64,000 nucleotides of DNA from Chrysogorgia sp. JL179-B06 (taxonomy: Eukaryota; Cnidaria; Anthozoa; Scleralcyonacea; Chrysogorgiidae), in the NCBI GenBank assembly GCA_035772405.1, contig JAYKKM010000349.1, positions 674,001 to 738,000 on the forward strand. The letters run 5' to 3'. A program made the position numbers and the translations under genes. Position 1 is the stretch's first letter. Every line of letters starts with the position of its first letter. The notes below the pieces were generated by a model. It was not told the origin of the DNA. It saw nothing but the letters and a program-made list of their open reading frames with translations, and searched no databases. Below are positions 12,674-45,390 of the stretch, piece by piece.

Positions 12674-13135
12674 GTAGAAAAAATTAGTGGACTATTACAA
12701 ATCATGCATTCTCAAAAAAATTATCCAAAACTGATCTGAAATCTCCCCTGAACGAGAGTTTTCTGCCATTGTTTTGAGCGCGTTTTGCCATCATGGTCTA
12801 TGACGAATAGACAACGGTTGAGTAGCCAATCAGAATGCAGCATTTGTAATGCACCATGGACCGGTAAGTCCTCTTAGAGAGGTTTCCCTTAAGAGGGATT
12901 TCACGACGACTTACATTGAAAAATTCAGGTAAACAGACTTAAAAAGCACTCAAACAAACACAACAATGACCGGAACCTGACAAAAGATTTGTTCAATGCA
13001 CGCTGATATGATCAATAAACAATAGACCCACGCATATTTCACATACAATCACGCATACAATTGATTTATCTGGTTAATATCGATAAAACCCACGGTAGGG
13101 CACTGCTTTTAACACTGCTTTTATGATTTTATGAA

Positions 13136-13300
13136 TTAACACATGCTTTTATGATTATAAAAAGGGTTTTCCACAAAGGATGAAATAGTACTTCCCACGT
13201 ATTTCTTCCCGGATTTTCTACACGGCGTTAGATCATATAGAATTAACGTACAGTCCTCGTCTTTGGGATGATGTTTTTTAGTATAACCATAGAAAATACA
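13136..13300 (-). pseudogene. Possible Penelope-like GIY-YIG fragment
   Basis: The minus strand contains KYVGSTISSF.....FYNHKSM, which resembles the start of a GIY-YIG endonuclease domain of a Penelope-like element. Nothing else of the element is readable around it. A hammerhead-like motif lies just beyond its 5' side on the same strand (13370-13413). Confidence 0.4.
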
Positions 13301-13369
13301 GCCGGGGCTTAGGAAGTCACTTAAGGCGGGGGTTAGAAAACTCATTAGGCGGGAGGTTAGGGTTAAAAA

Positions 13370-13413
13370 CAGTAACTTAAGTTTCACGCTCAGAGGCGAT
13401 CTTCAGACTAAAA
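13370..13413 (-). ncRNA. Hammerhead-ribozyme-like motif
   Basis: Read on the minus strand: a 4-nt stem I half UAGU, core CUGAAGA, stem II UCGC/GCGU (three Watson-Crick pairs plus a U-U next to the core), GAAA, stem III ACU/AGU around a UA loop, U at the cleavage position, then ACUG, which pairs back to UAGU with one wobble. All invariant core nucleotides (CUGANGA, GAAA, NUH) are present. Activity is untested, and the U-U closing pair may weaken it. Confidence 0.5.
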
Positions 13414-13675
13414 TCATCAGACTTTACAAAGCACTTCAAAAACTCATTAATATTCATTAACCAAATTGTCCAATCATATTTCCGTATTTAATCACACGCA
13501 ATGCTTTTATACCTGATAAAATCCATGAATACTAATCAGCATGAAAATTATATAAAGTCTTTACGAACTTTATATAAAATTCCTGCTAATTTTCATTTCA
13601 TACATCAACCCAATTTACCTCTAATAGAAAATAAAAACCAGTACACTCCCTAGTGATTACAATCAATTGTTTTTG

Positions 13676-13786
13676 AAGCTATTTAAAACACTCGAACTCG
13701 CGTTTTATCATATCTAAAATGCTCGCGCTGCGCGCTCGCATTTTAAATATGATAAAACGCTCCTTCTCGTGTTTTAAATACTATTT
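13676..13786. repeat. Hairpin repeat
   Basis: GCGTTTTATCATAT...AATATGATAAAACGC arms, with GAGCGCGCAGCGCGAG-type GC-rich centre, form an inverted repeat of about 110 bp. It abuts the following MITE. Confidence 0.5.
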
Positions 13787-14009
13787 AAACACGGAGTGCT
13801 GGCATATATTGGCGGTGAGATGCTCACCGTGCCAATCATTATTAGTTCAAAACTGTGATTGGTCAGGAAACAGAGAGAAATGAGAATTAATCAAAACAAC
13901 AAAATCTCCATTGTTTCGAGACTCCATTGTTTGAATTGATTTTTAGATTTCAAAGACACCATTATTTCGAGGGGGAGGGGCTTCCCCTTTATGCGAGCAC
14001 TCCGTGTTT
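13787..14009. mobile_element. Short MITE with 14-bp terminal inverted repeats
   Basis: AAACACGGAGTGCT at the left end and AGCACTCCGTGTTT at the right end are perfect inverted repeats 223 bp apart. No coding capacity. Confidence 0.65.
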
Positions 14010-14226
14010 AAGTAGGTAAAATCTTAATGTTATTTATGTGAATTTATATTTATTATATATATATATATAGGTAATATTTGGCATTTCACTCGATCAAAAT
14101 ACATGTTGAAAGGATTTATGGTGATCGAGTGAAATGCCAAATTTTACCTATAATATAGGCCTACCCAGAATCTTATCCCGGCATTACCACCATATATACA
14201 GAACTCGTGACTAGGCTCTCGGCAAC

Positions 14227-14302
14227 GGCTTCCGTATAGCTCAGTGGTCAGAGCACTGCACTAGCATCGCAGGGTCGCGGGTTCAATTCCAGCCGGAAGG
14301 CC
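14227..14302 (+). tRNA. tRNA-Ala(AGC)-like head of SINE unit 1
   Basis: A box TAGCTCAGTGGTCAGAGCA, anticodon-loop candidate CTAGCAT (AGC, Ala) between CTGC and GCAG, and B box GGGTTCAATTCC between terminal CTTCCG and CGGAAG. It has two extra bases in the D-arm junction and weak T-stem pairing, so it is probably SINE-borne rather than a working tRNA. Confidence 0.4.
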
Positions 14303-14503
14303 TTGAAGTTGCATTTTTCGCAACTGGTCCCGGTTTGGTCTTAAAATGTATGTATTCCAACACTAAAAATTTTCCTTCACCATAAATCCTTTCAACATGT
14401 AGTTTGATCGAGCGAAATGCCAAATATTACCTATAATATACCCAGAATCTTATCCCGGCATTACCACCATATATACAGAACTCGTGACTAGGCTCTCGGC
14501 AAC

Positions 14504-14577
14504 GGCTTCCGTAGCTCAGTGGTCAGAGCACTGCACTAGCATCGCAGGGTCGCGGGTTCAATTCCAGCCGGAAGGCC
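14504..14577 (+). tRNA. tRNA-Ala(AGC)-like head of SINE unit 2
   Basis: Same architecture as the head at 14227-14302 without the two extra bases, so it is closer to a canonical 74-nt tRNA shape. The repeat context argues for SINE origin. Confidence 0.4.
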
Positions 14578-14669
14578 TTGAAGTTGCAATTTTTCGCAAC
14601 TGGTCCCGGTTTGGTCTTAAAATGTATGTATTCCAACACTCGAAATTTTCCTTCACCGTAAATCCTTTC

Positions 14670-14673
<4 letters not shown>

Positions 14674-14727
<54 letters not shown>
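14674..14727. repeat. (TA)n microsatellite
   Basis: About 27 uninterrupted AT dinucleotides directly after the SINE tail and about 100 bp upstream of the proposed receptor start codon. Confidence 0.95.
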
Positions 14728-14732
<5 letters not shown>

Positions 14733-14827
14733 CATTTATTTGAGCAAATTTAATAGCACGTTGGTTTGCTTCTATTTCATCAAGCTCGTCTAATTGGAAG
14801 TGGGAGATCAAGGCCAAGCTAAGAAGA

Positions 14828-37462
<22,635 letters not shown>

Positions 37463-38282
37463 ACGACTATGCATACCCAATATTTCACTGGAAAAATTCT
37501 TCCAGTATACGAAATACTGAATATATGACCCTCCACGCAAAAACGTAACATAAAATCTTTGCGGGTTACTTTGGCTTTTTAAGTTGTATGTCCTGTTATG
37601 TCCTGTTATGTCCTGTTAATGTCCTGTTAATGTCCTGTTAATGTCCTGTTAATGTAACTGTCATGTTATGTTATTAAAAAAATAATCACAATATCTTTGC
37701 ATGTTAACCCGAGTGTTTTACTAAACTAAAGTACTAATATTTCTCTAGTTTACGCAGCCCTACTCTGGTAGACTTTCTTTTTTAACTAAGCAGAAGGGAG
37801 GAAATCGCGGAATGATTGAGGCTAAAAGGTAACCCGGATGAAAAAACGTCCGTTATGTCCATGTCGGACTTGCTGACCATTGCATTAATATATGTTGTCA
37901 GTGGTTCCCGGGAAACTATTCGATTGGGGGCCCACTGCTCACAGCGGGAGAGCAGAATGTGTCATTGTTTGGGGCCTGCTTGGGGCCGCCACAGTCCTAA
38001 ATATGAAATTTTATAAACTTCTGAGCTGAAAAATCACCGCTCAGAATGGAGGAAATGAATTTCAAAACTTTTTGGGGGCATACCCCAGGACCCACCTAGA
38101 AAGCCTCACGCCTACAGTGCTCGGATTATTAGTTATCATGACCACCCATTTGGGACTAGCTTCGCCACTGACAGGTACAAAATTTTGCTTTGATCGCTGC
38201 TCCGCAGGCAACTCTGTGGCTTCTTTTTTCCCGAGTCAAATAGCTTGCAAGGCTGTTTCGTCAACCAATCCCCTTCACATGT
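37463..38282. other. Receptor 3' UTR and intergenic sequence
   Basis: After the stop, a tandem of about seven copies of TGTCCTGTTA(A) runs from about 37588 to 37655. A possible polyadenylation hexamer ATTAAA lies at 37673-37678. A region similar to 33190-33250 (CCCAGGACCC word) starts near 38070. No gene is seen. Confidence 0.5.
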
Positions 38283-38830
38283 AATCCCTATACTTTCCTG
38301 CAATCCCAGTCAAAACATTGCTCGCACAGCCTTGGAAGCGATTTGACTCGGAAAAAAGAAGCCACAGAGTTGCGCGGGCGTGGAACCCCCCAGGAAAATG
38401 TTCAATTTTGCAAATCCCAGAAGTACTTTTCCGGCGATTTCTGATAAGAATTTTTGCGAAATTAGGGCACCACGCCATTCCTAAAAATGCATGATTACAA
38501 AGGGGCATCAAGACTATGAAACACTTTAATATAAACTCATAAGTAGTACGGAACCAATATATACAATTGAACTGACAGCTTTTGAGCGTCGGTCGTTTTA
38601 AAAAACTTATCTTGGAACCCATGTTAAAATATCTATGAGTGCATACAAACTGGCTTTTGCAATGAAAATTAGATCAGCTACCAAAACATTGTGCTTATAA
38701 TCGGTCATATAATATTGCGTGTTTATCACTTCGACTTGACATGGTAAAAACAGAGAACACGTGTTTGCGGGATTTTAAAGTGGGGGGGGGGGGGGGGGGG
38801 CGCCGCATGCGCCGACTCCCTGGATCCGTC
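38283..38830 (-). mobile_element. Uninterrupted copy of the 31.4-kb repeat element
   Basis: Reverse-oriented copy of 31440-31728 plus 32518-32640 without the MITE. It contains an 18-20 base poly-G run at about 38780-38800 before CGCCGCATGCGCCG. Confidence 0.7.
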
Positions 38831-38896
38831 ACTGAAATGAGGCCAAGTAGCTACTGTTATGGTACGTAAATTTAATACAATTGATAAAAGGTTTAA

Positions 38897-39342
38897 AGTG
38901 CCACTACGATGAAAATTCACCCTCGTCTTTTCGATTTTCTTTAGCATAGAATAGTATTTCAGGGTCGAAAGTGATCATCGATGTAAAAAAAAAACTAAAA
39001 AATGGTATTTTGAAGTAAGTATTTTCAGCTCTGAAATCACCATTATTTAGGCCACCATTACCAAAAATGTGTTCCAAGTGAGCCCGCAATTTCAAAAGGT
39101 AATATTGTTTGTGACGTCAGATTCTCAATGCTACGCCTGAATTTCAGTCCAGATTACTTGTTTTCTTATTTTCTTCGAGAAGTAGATGAAATGTTCAGCC
39201 TTTCAGACGAAGAATTTGAAAAAACGACCTTGATTTACTTGAAGAATTAGCCATGTGGAGTCTTCGCGTTGAGAATCTGACGTCACTTCGTTACATAATA
39301 CGTAAAAATATCGAAAGGTAAAAATTTGATCGTAGAAGCACT
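38897..39342. mobile_element. TTAA foldback MITE (AGTGCCACTACGAT family)
   Basis: Termini AGTGCCACTACGAT and ATCGTAGAAGCACT with TTAA on both sides (38893-38896, 39343-39346). The arms are imperfect, including TTTCGA words and TGACGTCA motifs on each side. Confidence 0.7.
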
Positions 39343-39805
39343 TTAAACGCCAACGGTGTCCCTGCAGTAAATATATCCCTTCTTTGGAAACTTGTATGAG
39401 GGTATTTAGAAATTGAAAATGGATGAACGGTGGTGCGGTTTATTTCCGATTTGGGGAAGCATGATGATGAACACCGATTTTGCTTTGTTACCGCTTTTGC
39501 AAGTGATCTTTTAAGATGCTAAAATGATCTTTGAAAAATGCTAAAATGATCTGATCTTTTAAGATGCTAAAATGAATCAGTTGTCGAAGGTTTTCCCAAA
39601 ATATAGAACACAACTATTGACGATAGATGGCCACGATCATCGCGTGAAGCTCAAACCCTCAGAAATGTTTCTGAACTACGGATAAGGATCGAACATGATA
39701 TTGTGATGGCCAATGAGACGTACCCTCTAATGTTGTATATAAACTGATCTAATGTAAAACATTATTAAAAGGTTAAATTTTCGACCACTATCTCTGATCT
39801 CAGTA

Positions 39806-39953
39806 CAGTAAACACCCGCTAACAAGAATCTACATTTTACCCAATCAGCCTGGGATAGGTTCTTATATTCTTATATGTTCTTATATAAACAAATTCTTAA
39901 TTTCAGCCTGTTGTTCTTAATAATGGTAGGTTCTTGTTAGCGGGTTTTTACTG
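39806..39953. mobile_element. 148-bp TA-flanked MITE, CAGTAAAAA family
   Basis: CAGTAAACACCCGCTAACAA and TTGTTAGCGGGTTTTTACTG form inverted termini flanked by TA. It resembles the ends of 10791-12296. The 21-bp satellite begins immediately after its right end. Confidence 0.7.
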
Positions 39954-39955
39954 TA

Positions 39956-42781
39956 TAGTTATTGCAGCAGTATAAGAGTTATTGCAGCAGTATAAGAGTT
40001 GTTGTAGCAGTATAAGAGTTGTTGCAGCAGTATAGGAGTTGTTGTAGCAGTATAAGAGTTGTTGCAGCAGTATAAGAGTTGTTGTAGCAGTATAGGAGTT
40101 GTTGCAGCAGTATAAGAGTTGTTGTAGTCGTATAGGAGTTGTTGCAGCAGTATAGGAGTTGTTGTAGCAGTATAGGAGTTGTTGCAGCAGTATAGGAGTT
40201 GTTGCAGCAGTATAGGAGTTGTTGCAGCAGTATAGGAGTTGTTGTAGCAGTATAGCAGTTGTTGCAGCAGTATAGGAGTTGTTACAGCAGTATAGCAGTT
40301 GTTACAGCAGTATAGGAGTTGTCACAGCAGTATAGGAGTTGTCACAGCAGTATAAGAGTTGTTGCAGCAGTATAGGAGTTGTTGCAGCAGTATAGGAGTT
40401 GTCACAGCAGTATAAGAGTTGTTGCAGCAGTATAGGAGTTGTTGCAGCAGTATAGGAGTTGTCACAGCAGTATAGGAGTTGTTGCAGCAGTATAGGAGTT
40501 GTTGCAGCAGTATAGGAGTTGTTGCAGCAGTATAGGAGTTGTTGTAGCAGTATAGGAGTTGTTGTAGCAGTATAGGAGTTGTTGCAGCAGTATAGGAGTT
40601 GTTGTAGCAGTATAGGAGTTGTTGTAGCAGTATAAGAGTTGTTACAGCAGTATAGGAGTTGTTGCAGCAGTATATAGCAGTTGTTGTAGCAGTATAGGAG
40701 TTGTTGTTGCAGTATAAGAGTTGTTGTAGCAGTATAGCAGTTGTTGTAGCAGTATAGGAGTTGTTGCAGCAGTATAGGAGTTGTTGCAGCAGTATAGGAG
40801 TTGTTGTAGCAGTATAGGAGTTGTTGCAGCAGTATAGGAGTTGTTGTAGCAGTATAGGAGTTGTTGTAGCAGTATAGGAGTTGTTGCAGCAGTATAGCAG
40901 TTGTTGTAGCAGTATAGGAGTTGTTGCAGCAGTATAGGAGTTGTTGCAGCAGTATAGGAGTTGTTGTAGCAGTATAGGAGTTGTTGCAGCAGTTTTGGAG
41001 TTGTTACAGCAGTATAAGAGTTGTTGTAGCAGTATAGGAGTTGTTGCAGCAGTATAGGAGTTGTTGCAGCAGTATAAGAGTTGTTACAGCAGTATAAGAG
41101 TTGTTGCAGCAGTATAGGAGTTGTTACAGCAGTATAGGAGTTGTTGCAGCAGTATAGGAGTTGTTACAGCAGTATAGGAGTTGTTGCAGCAGTATAGGAG
41201 TTGTTACAGCAGTATAGGAGTTGTTGCAGCAGTATAGGAGTTGTTGCAGCAGTATAGGAGTTGTTGCAGCAGTATAGGAGTTGTTGCAGCAGTATAGGAG
41301 TTGTTGCAGCAGTATAAGAGTTGTTGCAGCAGTATAGGAGTTGTTGTAGCAGTATAAGAGTTGTTGTAGCAGTATAGGAGTTGTTGTAGCAGTATAGGAG
41401 TTGTTGCAGCAGTATAGGAGTTGTTGTAGCAGTATAGGAGTTGTTGTAGCAGTATAGGAGTTGTTGCAGCAGTATAAGAGTTGTTGCAGCAGTATAGGAG
41501 TTGTTGTAGCAGTATAGGAGTTGTTGTAGCAGTATAGCAGTTGTTGTAGCAGTATAGGAGTTGTTGTAGCAGTATAGGAGTTGTTGTAGCAGTTGTTAGC
41601 AGTATAGGAGTTGTTGTAGCAGTATAGGAGTTGTTGTAGCAGTATAGCAGTTGTTGTAGCAGTATAGGAGTTGTTGCAGCAGTATAGGAGTTGTTGCAGC
41701 AGTATAGGAGTTGTTGTAGCAGTATAGGAGTTGTTGTAGCAGTATAGGAGTTGTTGTAGCAGTATAGGAGTTGTTACAGCAGTATAAGAGTTGTTGCAGC
41801 AGTATAGCAGTTGTTGTAGCAGTATAGGAGTTGTTGCAGCAGTATAGGAGTTGTTGCAGCAGTATAAGAGTTGTTGCAGCAGTATAGGAGTTGTTGTAGC
41901 AGTATAGGAGTTGTTGCAGCAGTATAGGAGTTGTTACAGCAGTAATAAGAGTTGTTGCAGCAGTATAGCAGTTGTTGTAGCAGTATAGGAGTTGTTGCAG
42001 CAGTATAGGAGTTGTTGCAGCAGTATAAGAGTTGTTGTAGCAGTATAGCAGTTGTTGCAGCAGTATAAGAGTTGTTGCAGCAGTATAGCAGTTGTTGTAG
42101 CAGTATAGGAGTTGTTGTAGCAGTATAGCAGTTGTTGTAGCAGTATAGGAGTTGTTGCAGCAGTATAGGAGTTGTTGCAGCAGTATAGGAGTTGTTGTAG
42201 CAGTATAGGAGTTGTTGTAGCAGTATAGCAGTTGTTGTAGCAGTATAGGAGTTGTTGCAGCAGTATAGGAGTTGTTGCAGCAGTATAAGAGTTGTTGTAG
42301 CAGTATAGGAGTTGTTGTAGCAGTATAGGAGTTGTTGTAGCAGTATAGGAGTTGTTGCAGCAGTATAGGAGTTGTTGCAGCAGTATAAGAGTTGTTGCAG
42401 CAGTATAGCAGTTGTTGTAGCAGTATAGGAGTTGTTGCAGCAGTATAGGAGTTGTTGCAGCAGTATAAGAGTTGTTGTAGCAGTATAGCAGTTGTTGTAG
42501 CAGTATAGGAGTTGTTGTAGCAGTATAGGAGTTGTTGCAGCAGTATAAGAGTTGTTGTAGCAGTATAGCAGTTGTTGTAGCAGTATAGGAGTTGTTGTAG
42601 CAGTATAAGAGTTGTTGCAGCAGTATAGGAGTTGTTGCAGCAGTATAGCAGTTGTTGTAGCAGTATAGGAGTTGTTGTAGCAGTATAGGAGTTGTTGTAG
42701 CAGTATAGCAGTTGTTGTAGCAGTATAGGAGTTGTTGCAGCAGTATAGGAGTTGTTGTAGCAGTATAGGAGTTGTTGTAGT
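39956..42781. repeat. Second 21-bp satellite array (about 2.8 kb)
   Basis: About 134 units of 21 bp: GTTGTTGCAGCAGTATAGGA plus G, with T/C (TGTAGC/TGCAGC), G/A (TAGGAG/TAAGAG) and TAGCAG variants. As 21 is a multiple of three, it gives a long open frame on the minus strand (LLQQLLYCYNNSYTA...), not credible as a gene. Short phase slips occur near 40672, 41592 and 41944. Confidence 0.97.
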
Positions 42782-43726
42782 TGTAATCTAACTTAACCCT
42801 AACCCCCATCTTCCACCACATTGTAACCTTAACCCCCCCGGCTTTATTTTCCACATCCCAAACAGCACGCGCTGATCGCGGTAAATCGGCTATAAAAGAT
42901 GACGAGCGATTTCGAAATGCAGGGTTGGTCCGCGATCTCAAATTCAGGTAATGAAGACAAGTATGTTATGACTTGGACTCGGTAATTCCAAATCTGTTTT
43001 CAGAATTGAAATCGAGTAAATATTGACCGAGATAAACGTTAAAAACTGATCCACGACGAACTGCCTTTCCCGTCCGCCTAATCGAGCGCGGAACTGCCGA
43101 TTAATTTTTAAATCGCGGGTGACATCGATATATATGTTTGGACGAGTTCGTAGATTGTTTTACAGTCAATACTAACGACACCAACCTCGTCACATGACAC
43201 CCAGAATATCTGGGTGTTTTGATATGATCATTTATGATAATTTAGGTAATTTGTCTTTGTTGATAATGAATATTAAGAAATATTCAACGCTCTGTCGTAG
43301 ACTTGTTCATGTAAAGCATTCATCCTAAAAGCAACTAATTCATAATACAGTTATGATCATCTCGTACAAATATCATGGATGAACAAGTATATATCGACTG
43401 CAGTTCTTGACAATGAACCAAGCCCCTTATATTTCTTATTTGCGGTAAAATTTAAAGACGAGGAAATTTCTTAACATAACTGGCCAATAAGATTATGGAA
43501 TCGACCGGCCGATCCCAGGGCCATTTTCGCCGACCTTCCACCGTTAGGGTTACGATTGGTATTGTGTTGGGGTTGGGTAGGGTTATGGATTCATGATAAT
43601 GATAAATCCTTATGCCATTAAATGATTATAATGTGCTGGCTACGAACGAAGAAACGAAGTTGTCCCCTGATCAAATATACCGCGATGTCAAAATCCATTT
43701 TGAGAACGGCCGGCTGGGCCTGGGTA
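42782..43726. other. Intergenic stretch
   Basis: Contains the dispersed GAATTGAAATCGAGTAAATA repeat near 42960-43060. Otherwise nothing recognised. Confidence 0.45.
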
Positions 43727-44801
43727 CCGTAAACCTCCGAATATGAGCCCCCCTCGAATATAAGCCCCCCCCCCCCACGTATAAGCCCACCAATTTACTA
43801 ACACTCTCACCATTCCGAATATTAGCCCGGACAGGACAAATCTCCTGTTTATTACTGTTTTCTATAAAAAATAAAATAGTGATTTCGTAGTGGTTATACG
43901 AATTTAAAAGTTGTTTTGAAAACCCCTATACCATGCCGTGAATGGCAATATAAAGTCAAAAAATGTTTATATGTTAACCTTGTGTTATGTTGAAATAAAG
44001 TCAATAAATGTTATTTCTAACACAAAATCTTGTCCGTGTATAAGCCCCCCCCCCCCGCAGAGCCGCCGAGAGGGGGGCAAGGGGGGGGCAAGTTGCCCCG
44101 GGCCCCCAATTTGAGAGGGATCCCCTAAAATTTTTGAACTTTTGAGTTTTGGACATGATAAAGATTAAAGACAGCATCGCAATCGACGGCAACTGGGTGA
44201 GAGTAAGGGTCCTCGACCACTGTGGAGCAGGAGCCGCACAAGGGCCCCCGACCTCAAAACTGACAACAGGCCATTTATTAAGCCGCATCACTTCTTGAAA
44301 CCTATTTTTGAAATATATCATACTGCATGTATGGGGGTGGGGCGCCCCGAACGCAAATTCTCTAAGTATCCCCACTCCCAACCTCGTACCCAGGGCATTT
44401 TGCCTCCAAATGCCCTCGTAACGAGTTTGCCCCACTCCCACAGTAGCTCCATTACGCCACTGATTAAACGTGTTCTTCTGTGATTCAATTATTTATCGCC
44501 AAGGTGCCTCTTTTGTCGTTTTATTTATGGTGCGATAAATCAAGAATATTTTCTTAAAAATAATGCATACTACCAAAAAAACGTGAATTTTCCTCAAAAA
44601 TGCCCTCAAAGTGCAGGAAATGCCATTTCAGAGACCCTAAATTTTAAAAAATCCTCCTTTCAAGAAACACTGGATGCCCCGCCCACTGGCCATTATGACC
44701 TCATCAGGGCCAAAGAACCTCTCGGCGGCCCTGCCCCCCGTATATAAGCCCCCCATGTATAAGCCCAAGGAAGCCTAGCGCTTATATTCGGTGGTTTACG
44801 G
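43727..44801. mobile_element. Non-autonomous element with CCGTAAACC termini
   Basis: CCGTAAACCTCCGAATATGAG at the left is matched by CTTATATTCGGTGGTTTACGG at the right (inverted, about 20 bp), and the subterminal word TATAAGCCCCCC recurs several times. The interior includes a piece resembling GTTGCCCCGGGCCCCC-type repeat sequence. No transposase is visible. Confidence 0.6.
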
Positions 44802-44816
44802 CCACACATGTGTGTG

Positions 44817-44876
44817 GGTTAGGTTAGGATAAAACCTAACCCTATCCTAACCTAACCCACACATTATGTGTGTACA
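44817..44876. repeat. Small palindrome with TTAGG/CCTAA words
   Basis: GTGTGGGTTAGGTTAGGATA faces TATCCTAACCTAACCCACAC. It is telomere-like only in part and short, so it is more likely a hairpin than a telomere relic. Confidence 0.6.
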
Positions 44877-45201
44877 TAACCGGTCGGCGTTAGATCAAAA
44901 CATCGTCCCAAAGACCATGCAAAGACGCCGGACTGTGCGTTCTAACGCCGATCCATATATGAAATTTTGTAGCGAAATTTGATATTCTAGGCGTGATTTG
45001 GCACGTCTTTTTCGGAAACGGACGGCGTCTTTACGACGATTTCCGAGCAGCGAACGAACGTTCCGAAGACGTCATAGCAAATGAGCAAGGTTGTCTATTT
45101 CATTCTTCAGTGACATTCCAATGTTGATGTTTGAGACAATCGAGGCTGCGAATGCGTTTATCCTTTGGGAGATTTTATCCGTTCCCTCTTAGCAATACGG
45201 T

Positions 45202-45390
45202 ATGGTAATCTCGCAGAGAGACAGTATCGAATTTGTAGTGAACGATCGCGCTTTTGTTAGTCTCAAGGACAAACAAAAACACGTAGAAATTTTGTTCAAT
45301 GTTACAATTACGGCGAGCAACATCAGCCAAGTAGGGGAGCTCAAATGGGTCAAAGTGAACGGAGACGAGAAACTACGCATGAAGGCGAAG
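45202..45390 (+). CDS. KH-NYN-CCCH gene exon 1
   Basis: ATG at 45202, 63 codons, ending LRMKAK at a GTATGG donor (45391). It encodes the first KH-like segment (IEFVVNDRAFVSLKDKQKH). A 72-bp intron follows; reading through it meets a stop, so splicing is needed. No in-frame ATG lies close upstream. Confidence 0.85.

Larger units (their letters stand above)
14158..14670 (+). mobile_element. Two tandem tRNA-Ala-derived SINE units
   Basis: A unit of about 290 bp, starting CCCAGAATCTTATCCCGGC and ending CACCATAAATCCTTTC, occurs twice head to tail (from 14158 and from 14449) and once more at about 29600-29926. Each unit carries a tRNA-like head followed by a unique tail (TTTTTCGCAACTGGTCCC, TGTATGTATTCCAACACT). 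The last copy runs into a (TA)n tract, as does the third copy at 29.9 kb. Confidence 0.75.

Noticed and set aside
13136..13387. Independent 83-residue gene on the minus strand
   Set aside because: The C-terminal part resembles a GIY-YIG fragment and the N-terminal part overlaps the hammerhead-like repeat, so a retroelement remnant explains it better.
41934..42941. 335-residue Asn/Thr/Leu/Gln-rich protein on the minus strand
   Set aside because: It is the translation of the second 21-bp satellite; composition and period match the DNA repeat.
44817..44876. Interstitial telomere relic
   Set aside because: Only a few TTAGG-like words arranged as a hairpin, not a TTAGGG array; also 59175-59195 is just two or three CCCTAA words.
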